Below, piece by piece: positions 1 through 8,070 of a stretch of 64,000 nt of DNA; positions within the stretch are counted from its first letter, which is position 1; each line of letters starts with the position of its first letter. Below the pieces are notes generated by a model. It saw only the letters and a list, made by a program, of their open reading frames with translations. It did no database searches and was not told the origin of the DNA. The stretch comes from an uncultured Lachnospiraceae bacterium. Lineage in GTDB: Bacteria > Bacillota > Clostridia > Lachnospirales > Lachnospiraceae. Position numbers and translations under genes: made by a program. Location of the stretch: NCBI GenBank assembly GCA_934320845.1, contig CAKRFU010000014.1, positions 11,913-75,912 of the forward strand, given 5' to 3'.

Positions 1-2
1 GT

Positions 3-1643
3 TACAAATCAAAAACGAACAGAACCATATCGTTTATCAATTCCAATAATGATGTTTTGGTACCGGGCAAAGATAATCAGATTCAGCTTTCAATTGTAAA
101 AAAAGACGGAACGAATGAGCAGAAGATAGGTTCTTCTGTTGAAATACCGAATGCATCAAAAAGCTGGGACATTGACCTTACAAAATACTGTACATCATAC
201 GGAAAATATGATACTGTTATCACTGTCCAGAACAGCAAACTTGCAGCAGGAAAAGAGGAAATTGCAAAGACACAGTTTGATGTTGCACTTACATATGGAA
301 AGATAGGTTCAAAATCGACAGCAAAGACGGAAAAAAATCAGACTTTTCGTGTATTTGTGGAAAAAGTAAATTCAGCATTGGTAGTAAAGGATGTTACATT
401 TAATATTTATGACAGTGCCGGCAAAATTGTATGTACCGCAAAAGGTGTACACAATGGGACAAGTACATATTATTACTCAGACATACCGTTAAAATCCATA
501 AATTATAAATTTGGAAAGTACAAGATAGAAGTTTTGGTTACTGACAATGCAGGAATAACAAGAACTCTTAAGGCTACAGGAAATGCAACACTTAAAGTGA
601 AAAACGGAACTCTTACGGTAGTTAAACTCTCAAACGGAACATGCAAGTTTAAAATTGTTAATGCATATATTCCGGGAAAGATTAAGAGCGTAAGATTTAA
701 AGTTTACAGTATTAAAAACGGTAAAAGAAAGTTTGGAAAAAGCCTTGTCGGAGTATATTCAAATAAAGCGTATATCGCAAATTATAAATATACGGAAAAA
801 GGCAGATTTCAGGTTGTTGCCTGCGGTTATACACAATGGAACAGAGAAATAAAATTCAGAACAAAAGAGTTTAACGTAAAAACGGTTGATGTCGGCAAAA
901 ACGGATGGCGTTATGAGACATATGCCGGAAAGACATACAAATTTTATTATAAAAACGGTGATAAAATTACAGACCTCACAAACATTCTCAAATTAAAAAA
1001 AGGAAACAATAAACTTAAGATTGTAGTAAACAGAGCAGCCTGCTGTGTTACGATATATGCGTATGACAGACAGAAAAAAGGTTATATTATTCCGGTAAAG
1101 ACATGTACAGTGTCTGTCGGAAGAGATACTGCAACTGTTTCAGGAGAGGCAGGTCTTACAACGGCATCATCTTATACTCCGTTAGGTTCATATTCCATAA
1201 GCAGTAACGGTCAGGCATCAAAATACAGTTTGAAACCTATGAATGAGCCTGATGGAAGTACAGTATATGCGAGGTGGGCAAGCCATGTTGTAGGAAATGT
1301 TTATTTTCATGCAATAGCGGTAGGAAGCAAATCGCATTATGCACTTAACCCTACAACTTACAATAAACTTGGAAGTGCTGCATCAGCAGGCTGTATAAGA
1401 ATGACTGTAGCAGATGCGAAGTGGCTTTACGATTATGTGGCGGTAGGAAGTCAGGTAAAAATTGAAAAAGGAAATTCAAAACAGCCGGGACCTCTTGGAA
1501 AAGAAGCAACCATAAAGGTTACAGGTTCAATAAATTATGACCCTACAGACCCGTCAGTACCTATAGCAACAAAGAAAAAAGACTATAAGGCAGGAAAGAT
1601 AAGCGGATATATGACAGGTAAAGGTGTAAAAGTAGGATATTGA
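3..1643 (+). CDS. Cell-surface L,D-transpeptidase (YkuD family), 5' end outside window
   Basis: The frame is open from the first bases of the window, so the true start lies upstream; the C-terminus is complete. About 300 residues of beta-rich, Ig-like or Bsp-like extracellular repeats precede a C-terminal YkuD L,D-transpeptidase domain. The catalytic motif reads SAGCIRM with the nucleophilic Cys codon at 1392-1394, preceded by an HAIAVG segment carrying the expected His. Family members make 3-3 peptidoglycan cross-links or attach proteins to the wall outside the membrane. The usual motif is SHGC; Ala replaces the His here. Substrate is unknown. Next gene starts 64 bp downstream. Confidence 0.85.
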   Translation, partial: YKSKTNRTISFINSNNDVLVPGKDNQIQLSIVKKDGTNEQKIGSSVEIPNASKSWDIDLTKYCTSYGKYDTVITVQNSKLAAGKEEIAKTQFDVALTYGKIGSKSTAKTEKNQTFRVFVEKVNSALVVKDVTFNIYDSAGKIVCTAKGVHNGTSTYYYSDIPLKSINYKFGKYKIEVLVTDNAGITRTLKATGNATLKVKNGTLTVVKLSNGTCKFKIVNAYIPGKIKSVRFKVYSIKNGKRKFGKSLVGVYSNKAYIANYKYTEKGRFQVVACGYTQWNREIKFRTKEFNVKTVDVGKNGWRYETYAGKTYKFYYKNGDKITDLTNILKLKKGNNKLKIVVNRAACCVTIYAYDRQKKGYIIPVKTCTVSVGRDTATVSGEAGLTTASSYTPLGSYSISSNGQASKYSLKPMNEPDGSTVYARWASHVVGNVYFHAIAVGSKSHYALNPTTYNKLGSAASAGCIRMTVADAKWLYDYVAVGSQVKIEKGNSKQPGPLGKEATIKVTGSINYDPTDPSVPIATKKKDYKAGKISGYMTGKGVKVGY

Positions 1644-1656
1644 TAATCATTTGTTG

Positions 1657-1681
1657 TTGTCTGCATTATAGATGCGGACAA
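1657..1681 (+). terminator. Weak hairpin after the L,D-transpeptidase gene
   Basis: Inverted repeat TTGTCTGCAT / ATGCGGACAA with a 5-nt loop just after the stop codon, with one G-T wobble. A run of T follows a few bases later (1688-1693) rather than directly, so it may be a weak terminator or a processing hairpin. Confidence 0.35.
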
Positions 1682-1707
1682 AGGACATTTTTTGGAGGTG
1701 TATAGAT

Positions 1708-2643
1708 ATGGAAAAATATGATGTAAAACAGCTTGTAGAAAAAATCTATGAGCTTGACGTAAAAGTTTATGAGGCAACAGGAAGTACGATGGGAAAAGTA
1801 TTTCCGGCAGGAAAAGATTTGTCTGTTAAAAAGATGCTTAAACATCTTGATGAAGATAAGAGACATTTTATAAGAGATGAGACGATTCTTATAGGAAATA
1901 TGATTTCTACCATAAAAGATTCAAGCGTTGCAAATGAGTGCAGAAAAGAACTTGAAGAACTTAATGAAATGCTTGAGCAGTACAATCCGACAAAACAATT
2001 GCCGGATAGTTTTGTAAGTGATATTTCTGAAATGAAGAGTATATTTAAGGGCGGAAAAAACAAGATTTTATGTATAGGACGCCAATATGGAAGCGGCGGA
2101 CATGAGGTTGGCTTAAGGCTTTCAACAAAATTAAACATGTCATACTATGATAATGAGATTATAAAAATGGCTTGTGAGCATATAGGCAAAGACTTTTCGT
2201 CAGTCGATGCATCGCAGGCAGACAGCAAAAAAGGCTGGTTAAACAAGACACCATTTTCACTTCGTAAATTTTCGGGAAACGATGAACTTTTCTTTGCGCA
2301 GAGCCAGATGATAGAGGAAATGGCAAAAAAAGGTGATTGTATTTTCCTTGGACGCTGTGCAGATGTTGTGCTTGAACATGCGGACATACCACATGTTTCA
2401 GTGTTTATAGGTGCTCCATTTGAACAGAGAGTTAAACACGATATGGTATGTACAGGTGCAGGATACGATGAGACGGCAGAGAAAGTAAGAGCGATGGATC
2501 GCGTCAGAAAAGCATATTATAATTATTATACAGGCCGCCGCTGGGGTCATTCAGAAAATTATGATATGTGTCTTAATACAGCTTGCTACGGTATAGATGG
2601 TACTGTAGAGGTGATAGAAAAAATGTTTAAATTATTTGATTAA
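1708..2643 (+). CDS. Cytidylate kinase-like family protein
   Basis: A 311-residue protein. The start at 1708 follows a GGAGGT site 9-10 nt upstream; an in-frame ATG at 1672 lacks one. The first ~110 residues are a helical domain without recognised motifs. From ~118 a P-loop kinase fold of the Cytidylate_kin2 type begins, with GRQYGSGG at ~124-131 and the later FLGRCADVVL and DRVRKAYY segments. Relatives are annotated as CMP/dCMP kinase-like, but canonical Cmk is ~220 residues without this N-terminal extension, so substrate is uncertain. The stop codon lies 20 bp before the flavodiiron start, suggesting co-transcription. Confidence 0.75.
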   Translation: MEKYDVKQLVEKIYELDVKVYEATGSTMGKVFPAGKDLSVKKMLKHLDEDKRHFIRDETILIGNMISTIKDSSVANECRKELEELNEMLEQYNPTKQLPDSFVSDISEMKSIFKGGKNKILCIGRQYGSGGHEVGLRLSTKLNMSYYDNEIIKMACEHIGKDFSSVDASQADSKKGWLNKTPFSLRKFSGNDELFFAQSQMIEEMAKKGDCIFLGRCADVVLEHADIPHVSVFIGAPFEQRVKHDMVCTGAGYDETAEKVRAMDRVRKAYYNYYTGRRWGHSENYDMCLNTACYGIDGTVEVIEKMFKLFD

Positions 2644-2663
2644 TGAAAGGAGAAATTAAGATT

Positions 2664-3827
2664 ATGTTTATTTCGGACAGTATTAAATATGTTGGTGTTG
2701 ATGATAAGGATATTGACCTTTTTGAGAGCCAGTACGTTGTTCCTGATGGAGTTTCATACAATTCATATATTATTTTTGATGATAAAATAACTATTATGGA
2801 TACAGTTGACGCAAGAGCAACAGACGAATGGGTAAAAAACGTTGAGGAGACACTTGACGGAAAGAAACCTGAGTATCTTGTTATTTCACATTTAGAGCCT
2901 GACCATGCGGCAAATATCAAGCTTATTGCGGAGAAATATCCTGATATGAAACTTATTGGAAATGCTAAGACATTCCAGATGCTTCCTCAATTCTTCGATG
3001 AAGATTTTTCAGACAGACAGGTTGTAGTTAAAGAGGGCGATGAGATTTCTCTCGGAAGTCATTCGCTTACATTTGTTATGGCACCGATGGTTCACTGGCC
3101 GGAAGTTATGGTTACATATGAAAAGACAGAGAAAATACTTTTCTCAGCAGACGGTTTTGGAAAGTTTGGTGCGCTTGATTCTGAGGATGAAGAAGGATGG
3201 GCTTGTGAAGCAAGAAGATATTATTTTAATATAGTAGGAAAATATGGTGCACAGGTGCAGAATCTTTTGAAAAAGGCAGCGGCACTTGACATTCAGACAA
3301 TTTGTCCACTTCATGGTCCTGTATTAAAAGAAAATCTTGGATATTATCTTGATTTGTATAATACATGGAGCAGTTATGAGCCGGAGGATGAAGGTGTTCT
3401 TGTGGCTTATGCGTCAATTCATGGAAATACTGCAAAAGCAGCAAAGCAGATAGCTGAAAAACTTAAAGCCAAAGGTGTTGAAAAGATGGAAGTAATGGAT
3501 CTTTCAAGAGACGATATGGCAGAAGCTGTAGAGGCTGCTTTCAGGTACGACAAGATGGTGCTTGCATGTGCGACATATGACGGTGGACTTTTCCCGGTTA
3601 TGGAGGATTTCCTTGGTCACTTGAAAGCAAAGAATTTCCAAAAGAGAAAAGCGGCACTTGTTGAGAATGGTTCATGGGCTCCGCTTGCAGCTAAGAAGAT
3701 GCGTGAAAGTCTTGAAGGCATGAAGAACATTGAAATATGTGAAAACATAGTTTCAATAAAATCAACAGTCAAGGCTGAAAATATTGAGCAGATGGACAAG
3801 ATGATTGACGAACTTTTGGAAAAATAG
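2664..3827 (+). CDS. FprA-family flavodiiron protein (A-type flavoprotein)
   Basis: A 387-residue protein; the start at 2664 is 9 nt after GAAAGGAG, and the upstream ATG at 2643 overlaps the previous stop. The N-terminal metallo-beta-lactamase-like domain carries the di-iron ligand pattern H76-x-E78-x-D80-H81 (SHLEPDH) plus later PMVHWPE, SADGFG and CPLHGP segments. The C-terminal ~140 residues are a flavodoxin domain (ASIHGNTAKAA, FMN phosphate loop). Family members reduce O2 to water or NO to N2O in the cytoplasm of anaerobes, with electrons from rubredoxin or a reductase; no such partner gene is nearby. Length matches two-domain class A proteins. Confidence 0.93.
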   Translation: MFISDSIKYVGVDDKDIDLFESQYVVPDGVSYNSYIIFDDKITIMDTVDARATDEWVKNVEETLDGKKPEYLVISHLEPDHAANIKLIAEKYPDMKLIGNAKTFQMLPQFFDEDFSDRQVVVKEGDEISLGSHSLTFVMAPMVHWPEVMVTYEKTEKILFSADGFGKFGALDSEDEEGWACEARRYYFNIVGKYGAQVQNLLKKAAALDIQTICPLHGPVLKENLGYYLDLYNTWSSYEPEDEGVLVAYASIHGNTAKAAKQIAEKLKAKGVEKMEVMDLSRDDMAEAVEAAFRYDKMVLACATYDGGLFPVMEDFLGHLKAKNFQKRKAALVENGSWAPLAAKKMRESLEGMKNIEICENIVSIKSTVKAENIEQMDKMIDELLEK

Positions 3828-3873
3828 TATCGGGTACATTGATATGATTATCAGATTTTGATAAAGTGAAATA

Positions 3874-3904
3874 AACAGCTCGGAAACTTTGTTTTCGGGC
3901 TGTT
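3874..3904 (+). terminator. Hairpin terminator after the flavodiiron gene
   Basis: Arms AACAGCTCGGAAAC and GTTTTCGGGCTGTT pair over 14 bp (two wobble pairs) around a TTT loop. No clear T-tract follows, so efficiency is uncertain. Confidence 0.5.
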
Positions 3905-3920
3905 AGTATGTAAATGTAAA

Positions 3921-3979
3921 CAAATAGCAATTTGTAGTAAACATACATTGCTATTTGCTTTTGAACCTTGCATCATATT
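3921..3979 (+). repeat. Dispersed intergenic repeat, copy A
   Basis: A perfect 11-bp inverted repeat (CAAATAGCAAT / ATTGCTATTTG) leads into a 34-nt segment at 3946-3979 that is 32/34 identical to 10258-10291. The core TTTTGAACCTTGCATCATA also resembles 16366-16384. It lies 30 bp before the start of the leucine-rich-repeat gene. Confidence 0.7.
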
Positions 3980-4009
3980 TATTAAGTATTAGAAGGACAA
4001 GTGATAAAA

Positions 4010-4963
4010 ATGATAAGAAAGATAAGCGATTTGATTTTGATAGTGGATGATAATAAGATAGGGACAATACTTTATCGTGTGTTTTCTAAAAGTGGTGTAG
4101 TGGACATCCCGGAAGGGATAACAGATATTGCACCATATTGTTTTTCTGAAACTCGGCATCTGCCAAAAGAATTACAAAGAGAATATGATGAAAGAAATAC
4201 AGATGTACTATACCATGAGTTTGCGGGGGAGTTTGTAAACAGCATAACATTTCCAAAAAGTGTTGAAAAGATAGGGAATAATGCATTTTATAACTGCAGG
4301 AAACTTATGGATATTACGATGGGAAGTAATATAAAAGAGGTTGGCAGTGATGTTTTTATGAATTGTAGAAATTTGCATAAAATATGTATTCAAAGTGATA
4401 TAAAAGATGTGACAGGACTTAGACAGGTTCTAAGCCGCATATCATCGGAGATTGAAGTAACTTATATGAAAGATGAGAAGATAACTGCAAAAGTTCTCTA
4501 TCCGGAATATACGGAATCTTATGATGAAATAGCCCCGGCTCATATATTTGGAAGAAATATAGAGGGCGAAGGATTCAGGGCGAGACAGTGTTTTGATGGC
4601 GGCAGGGCAGATATGAGACAGTACGATACCATATTTCCAAAGGCATCAGCAGAAGAAAGTGTTGAGGTCGCAGGAAAAATCGCAATGTACAGGTTGATGT
4701 ATCCGTATATGCTTAATGCTTTAGAAAAAGATTTATATATGGAATATCTTAAAAACAATAAAAGTAAAATAATCAATATTTTTATTGAGAATAAGAGTAT
4801 TGATGAAGTGAAATTTATGCTTGAATTGTTTGGGTCAGACAGGGAAATGGTAGAAACTGCAATAGTGAAGGCGAATGAGACGGGGTTTGGAGAAGCAACG
4901 GCACTTATTTTAAAGTATCGTCGTAAAAAAGAAGATATAAGAAAAGAGAGGTATTCTTTTTAG
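4010..4963 (+). CDS. Leucine-rich repeat (BspA/LRR_5-type) protein
   Basis: About 317 residues, no signal peptide, so probably cytoplasmic. The middle has BspA-type repeats (VVDIPEGITDIAPYCF, ITFPKSVEKIGNNAFYNC, DITMGSNIKEVGSDVFMNC) of the LRR_5 family. The C-terminal ~120 residues are helical and look like ankyrin-style packing (FIENKSIDEVKFMLELFGSD). A GTG at 4001 is the alternative start; AGAAGGA at 3991-3997 favours ATG 4010. The VWA-like gene follows 23 bp later and the MoxR gene after that, so a scaffold or substrate-recognition role in that module is a reasonable inference, not shown. Confidence 0.75.
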   Translation: MIRKISDLILIVDDNKIGTILYRVFSKSGVVDIPEGITDIAPYCFSETRHLPKELQREYDERNTDVLYHEFAGEFVNSITFPKSVEKIGNNAFYNCRKLMDITMGSNIKEVGSDVFMNCRNLHKICIQSDIKDVTGLRQVLSRISSEIEVTYMKDEKITAKVLYPEYTESYDEIAPAHIFGRNIEGEGFRARQCFDGGRADMRQYDTIFPKASAEESVEVAGKIAMYRLMYPYMLNALEKDLYMEYLKNNKSKIINIFIENKSIDEVKFMLELFGSDREMVETAIVKANETGFGEATALILKYRRKKEDIRKERYSF

Positions 4964-4986
4964 CTTTAGCAGGAATGGAGGGTTTT

Positions 4987-6264
4987 ATGTCAAAAGTTCA
5001 GACACAGAGCGAGTGGGAGTGGCAGGTCGCCAATGATATTTTTAAGTTTATAAAAAACGATCTTTATATGGAACTTAGATTTTTTGATGTGGCTTTTTGT
5101 TCACTAATTCCGAAAGTTGATGAGACAATCGATACAATGTCAACTGATGGAAATTATATATATTTTAAGCCTGAGCATATGATAAGTGTGTTTAAGAAAA
5201 ATTCAAAATATCTGGACAGACTTTATTTACACAGTGTTCTTCATTGCATATACAGCCATCTTTGGGTCAGAGGCGGGAGAGATTTATTTTTGTGGGGTAT
5301 AGCATGTGATATTATCGTTGAATATACAATCGATAAAATGGAGAAGGAAACATTAAAAAGACCTCTTAGCTGGCTGAGGATGCAGACTTATGAGAAGATG
5401 GATGAAAATAAGGCAGGACTGTCGGCGGCAGTTATATACAGAGAGCTTATGAAAACTGACAGCGAAACTATAAACAGGCTTGCAGTTGAGTTTTATACGG
5501 ATACACATAAGCATTGGCCAAAAGAGAATAAAATGTCAGCGGCGCAAAAACAGACGAAAAATAAATGGGATAAAATATCAAGACAAAGCGAGATAAAAAA
5601 GGAAAGTCAGGGCAAAGACAGTGAAGAGGGAAAGAATTTCTGGCAGCAGCAGATAAAAGCGGAGAGAGGAAAGAAAAGTTATAAAGACTTTTTGAGAAAG
5701 TTTTGTAAATTAAAAGAAGAACTTAGGATAGACATGGATGAATATGACTTAAATTATTATACTTATGGTTTGAGATTGTATAAAAATATGCCGCTTATTG
5801 AGCCGATAGAAACAAAAGAAAACTTGAGAATAGAGGAACTTGTAATAGTTGTCGATACGAGTTATTCGACAAGCGGAGAACTTGTCAAAAAATTTCTCAG
5901 AGAGACATTTACAATATTATCAGAGACAGACAGTTTTTTTATGAAACGAAAAATCCACATAATACAATGTGATGAGATGGTACATTCGGATATAATTGTC
6001 ACGAAAGACACGGATATAGATATTCTTATAAACAATTTTGAACTGACTGGCGGAGGAAACACTGATTTCAGACCGGCATTTGAATATGTAAATAATCTGA
6101 TTGATACAGGTGAAATAAAAAAACTGCAGGGGCTTCTTTACTTTACGGATGGAAAGGGAAGATACCCCAAAAAGAAAATGCCTTATCAGACAGCATTTGT
6201 GTTTATTGATAAGATGAGTGAGTGTGAAGTGCCGGCATGGGCAATGAAGGTTGAGCTGGAATAA
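4987..6264 (+). CDS. DUF2201/VWA-like domain protein (putative metallopeptidase)
   Basis: A 425-residue protein; ATG 4987 lies 4-5 nt after GGAGGG, so it is preferred over ATG 4975, which overlaps that site. The N-terminal domain resembles DUF2201 putative metallopeptidase, with LHSVLHCIYSHLW in place of a canonical HExxH, so catalysis is doubtful. A middle Lys/Glu-rich linker leads to a C-terminal VWA-like domain with a partial MIDAS (VVDTSYSTSGE) and later GGGNTDFRPAF and FTDGKGRYP segments. VWA proteins paired with MoxR ATPases are usually adaptors for metal insertion or protein remodelling; the partner ATPase is 50 bp downstream. Confidence 0.8.
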   Translation: MSKVQTQSEWEWQVANDIFKFIKNDLYMELRFFDVAFCSLIPKVDETIDTMSTDGNYIYFKPEHMISVFKKNSKYLDRLYLHSVLHCIYSHLWVRGGRDLFLWGIACDIIVEYTIDKMEKETLKRPLSWLRMQTYEKMDENKAGLSAAVIYRELMKTDSETINRLAVEFYTDTHKHWPKENKMSAAQKQTKNKWDKISRQSEIKKESQGKDSEEGKNFWQQQIKAERGKKSYKDFLRKFCKLKEELRIDMDEYDLNYYTYGLRLYKNMPLIEPIETKENLRIEELVIVVDTSYSTSGELVKKFLRETFTILSETDSFFMKRKIHIIQCDEMVHSDIIVTKDTDIDILINNFELTGGGNTDFRPAFEYVNNLIDTGEIKKLQGLLYFTDGKGRYPKKKMPYQTAFVFIDKMSECEVPAWAMKVELE

Positions 6265-6314
6265 AGTGAGGAGAAAAAGCACGATAAAAAGAAAATTAAT
6301 GAGAGGATTAGATA

Positions 6315-7868
6315 ATGAATATTAAGAAAGCAAAGGAAGAAATTAAGAATACAGTTAGAGCTTATTTGAAAAAAGATGCTGACGGGGAATATATGATTCC
6401 AGCTATAAGACAGCGTCCCATATTACTTATAGGGCCTCCGGGTGTCGGCAAGACACAGATTATGGAACAGATTGCCAGAGAGTGTAAGGTTGGACTTGTC
6501 TCTTATACGATTACTCATCATACAAGACAGAGTGCAGTCGGTCTTCCATTTATTGTGGAGGAAGAATTTAATGGGAAAAAATTTTCTGTCACTGAATACA
6601 CAATGAGTGAAATTATAGCAAGTGTATATAGAAAAATAAAAGAAAGCGGTATTCCAGAGGGAATTTTGTTTATTGATGAGATAAATTGTGTGTCGGAAAC
6701 GCTTGCACCGACCATGCTTCAGTTTTTGCAATGCAAAACATTCGGAAATCAGGAGATACCTAAGGGCTGGATAATAGTAGCGGCAGGAAATCCGGCAGAA
6801 TATAATAAATCCGTAAGAGAGTTTGACATGGTAACACTTGACCGAGTAAGAAAAATAAATGTTGAAGCGGATTTTAATATATGGAAAGAATATGCGATAA
6901 ACAATCGTATAAACAGAGCAATAATAAATTATCTTGAACTCAGGCCAAACAATTTTTATAAAGTTGAGGCAGACATAGATGGTATGCAGTTTGTTACAGC
7001 AAGAGGCTGGGAGGATTTGAGCAATCTTTATGATACATACAATGAGATAGGAATAAAAGTTGATGAGGATATAATTGCTGAATTTATACAGCATGAAGAT
7101 ACGGCAAAAGATGTTGCAGCATATTTTGAACTTTATGAGAAATACAAAAATGATTATGGTATTTTTAATATACTTGCAGGAAATCCTGGAAAACAGGCAT
7201 ATCAAAATATATTTGATGCATCCTTTGATGAGAGGATAAGTGTTGTAAACCTTTTGATAAGCGGGCTTGAAGTATCATTTCATAAAGTGTGGTTAAATAA
7301 GATGGTTACTGATATATGGTATGATTTTCTAAAAAAATATAAAAACGGGCTTGAAGAAAACTGCCATGAACAAAAAGAGACAGCAGGTATCGGTCAGGAT
7401 GTGACAATTTTTGCAGACATGCTTGAACAAAAGAAAAACGAATTTGACAGGAATAAAAAAGCAGGATTTTTAAGCAGGGATGAGATAAAAGCGAATGAGT
7501 ATATTATAGAAAAATTATCAAAGACACATATCAGCTCGGAAAAAAATGCAGATGCAGCATTTTGCGAAGCTCTTACAGGATTTGAGAATATGAAACAGGA
7601 GCTTGAAAAAAGCGAGGATTTGGCATCAGAACAGCTTGAAAATGTATTCTCATTTATTGAGGAAACACTTGGTGCGGGTCAGGAGATGGTCGTATTTGTA
7701 ACAGAACTTACATTAAACAGTGAAACAGCTATGTTTCTTTCTGACAATCTGAGTGAAAAATATCTTAAATATAATAGTGAGCTTCTTGTCGGCACAAAGA
7801 AAGAAGAGATATTGTCAAAACTGAGAAAAGAAGAGATTTACGGAGAGGAGCATATAAGGGACTTCTGA
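6315..7868 (+). CDS. MoxR-type AAA+ ATPase
   Basis: A 517-residue protein. Walker A is GPPGVGKT (~36-43), Walker B LFIDEIN (~115-121), followed by the sensor-1 segment AAGNPAEYN; this is the MoxR/RavA lineage. The C-terminal ~230 residues are helical without a recognised domain, making it longer than typical MoxR (~320). It should act as a cytoplasmic ATP-driven chaperone with the VWA-like protein encoded just upstream. Start ATG 6315 follows a GAGAGGA-like site. The gene is followed by a bidirectional terminator. Confidence 0.88.
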   Translation: MNIKKAKEEIKNTVRAYLKKDADGEYMIPAIRQRPILLIGPPGVGKTQIMEQIARECKVGLVSYTITHHTRQSAVGLPFIVEEEFNGKKFSVTEYTMSEIIASVYRKIKESGIPEGILFIDEINCVSETLAPTMLQFLQCKTFGNQEIPKGWIIVAAGNPAEYNKSVREFDMVTLDRVRKINVEADFNIWKEYAINNRINRAIINYLELRPNNFYKVEADIDGMQFVTARGWEDLSNLYDTYNEIGIKVDEDIIAEFIQHEDTAKDVAAYFELYEKYKNDYGIFNILAGNPGKQAYQNIFDASFDERISVVNLLISGLEVSFHKVWLNKMVTDIWYDFLKKYKNGLEENCHEQKETAGIGQDVTIFADMLEQKKNEFDRNKKAGFLSRDEIKANEYIIEKLSKTHISSEKNADAAFCEALTGFENMKQELEKSEDLASEQLENVFSFIEETLGAGQEMVVFVTELTLNSETAMFLSDNLSEKYLKYNSELLVGTKKEEILSKLRKEEIYGEEHIRDF

Positions 7869-7913
7869 TAAGACAAGGAGTTTTAATATTTTCAGAGTAA
7901 ATAAAAAGTAAAG

Positions 7914-7968
7914 GCTTAGTGTACCGTCTGCCTCTAAAAAGTAAGACTTTTAGGGTATCTCACTAAGC
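7914..7968. terminator. Bidirectional terminator between MoxR and ABC-F genes
   Basis: Outer arms GCTTAGTG / CACTAAGC enclose an inner hairpin CCTCTAAAAAGT / ACTTTTAGGG. On the plus strand ATTATTTTTTA follows; on the minus strand CTTTACTTTTTATTT follows. It can therefore end transcription from both converging genes. Confidence 0.75.
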
Positions 7969-8020
7969 AATTATTTTTTATGGAATAGGAAATTGCTCTT
8001 AACATAGTGGAAAGCCAGCG

Positions 8021-8070
8021 AGAATTGCGAAGCAATTCTTGGAGGGCAAAACGCTGGTTTTGCCCTTTTT
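8021..8070 (+). terminator. Second terminator hairpin, plus strand
   Basis: GGGCAAAAC-GCTG-GTTTTGCCC (8044-8065) is a perfect 9-bp stem followed directly by six T, a classic intrinsic terminator. Just upstream AGAATTGC-GAA-GCAATTCT (8021-8039) forms another perfect hairpin, and flanking CCAGCG / CGCTGG could enclose both. It ends at the stop codon of the converging ABC-F gene. Confidence 0.8.

Noticed and set aside
6423..7205. 260-codon open frame on the minus strand
   Set aside because: It lies inside the MoxR gene, has no ribosome site and an implausible Cys/Tyr/Phe-rich product; a shadow of AT-rich coding sequence.
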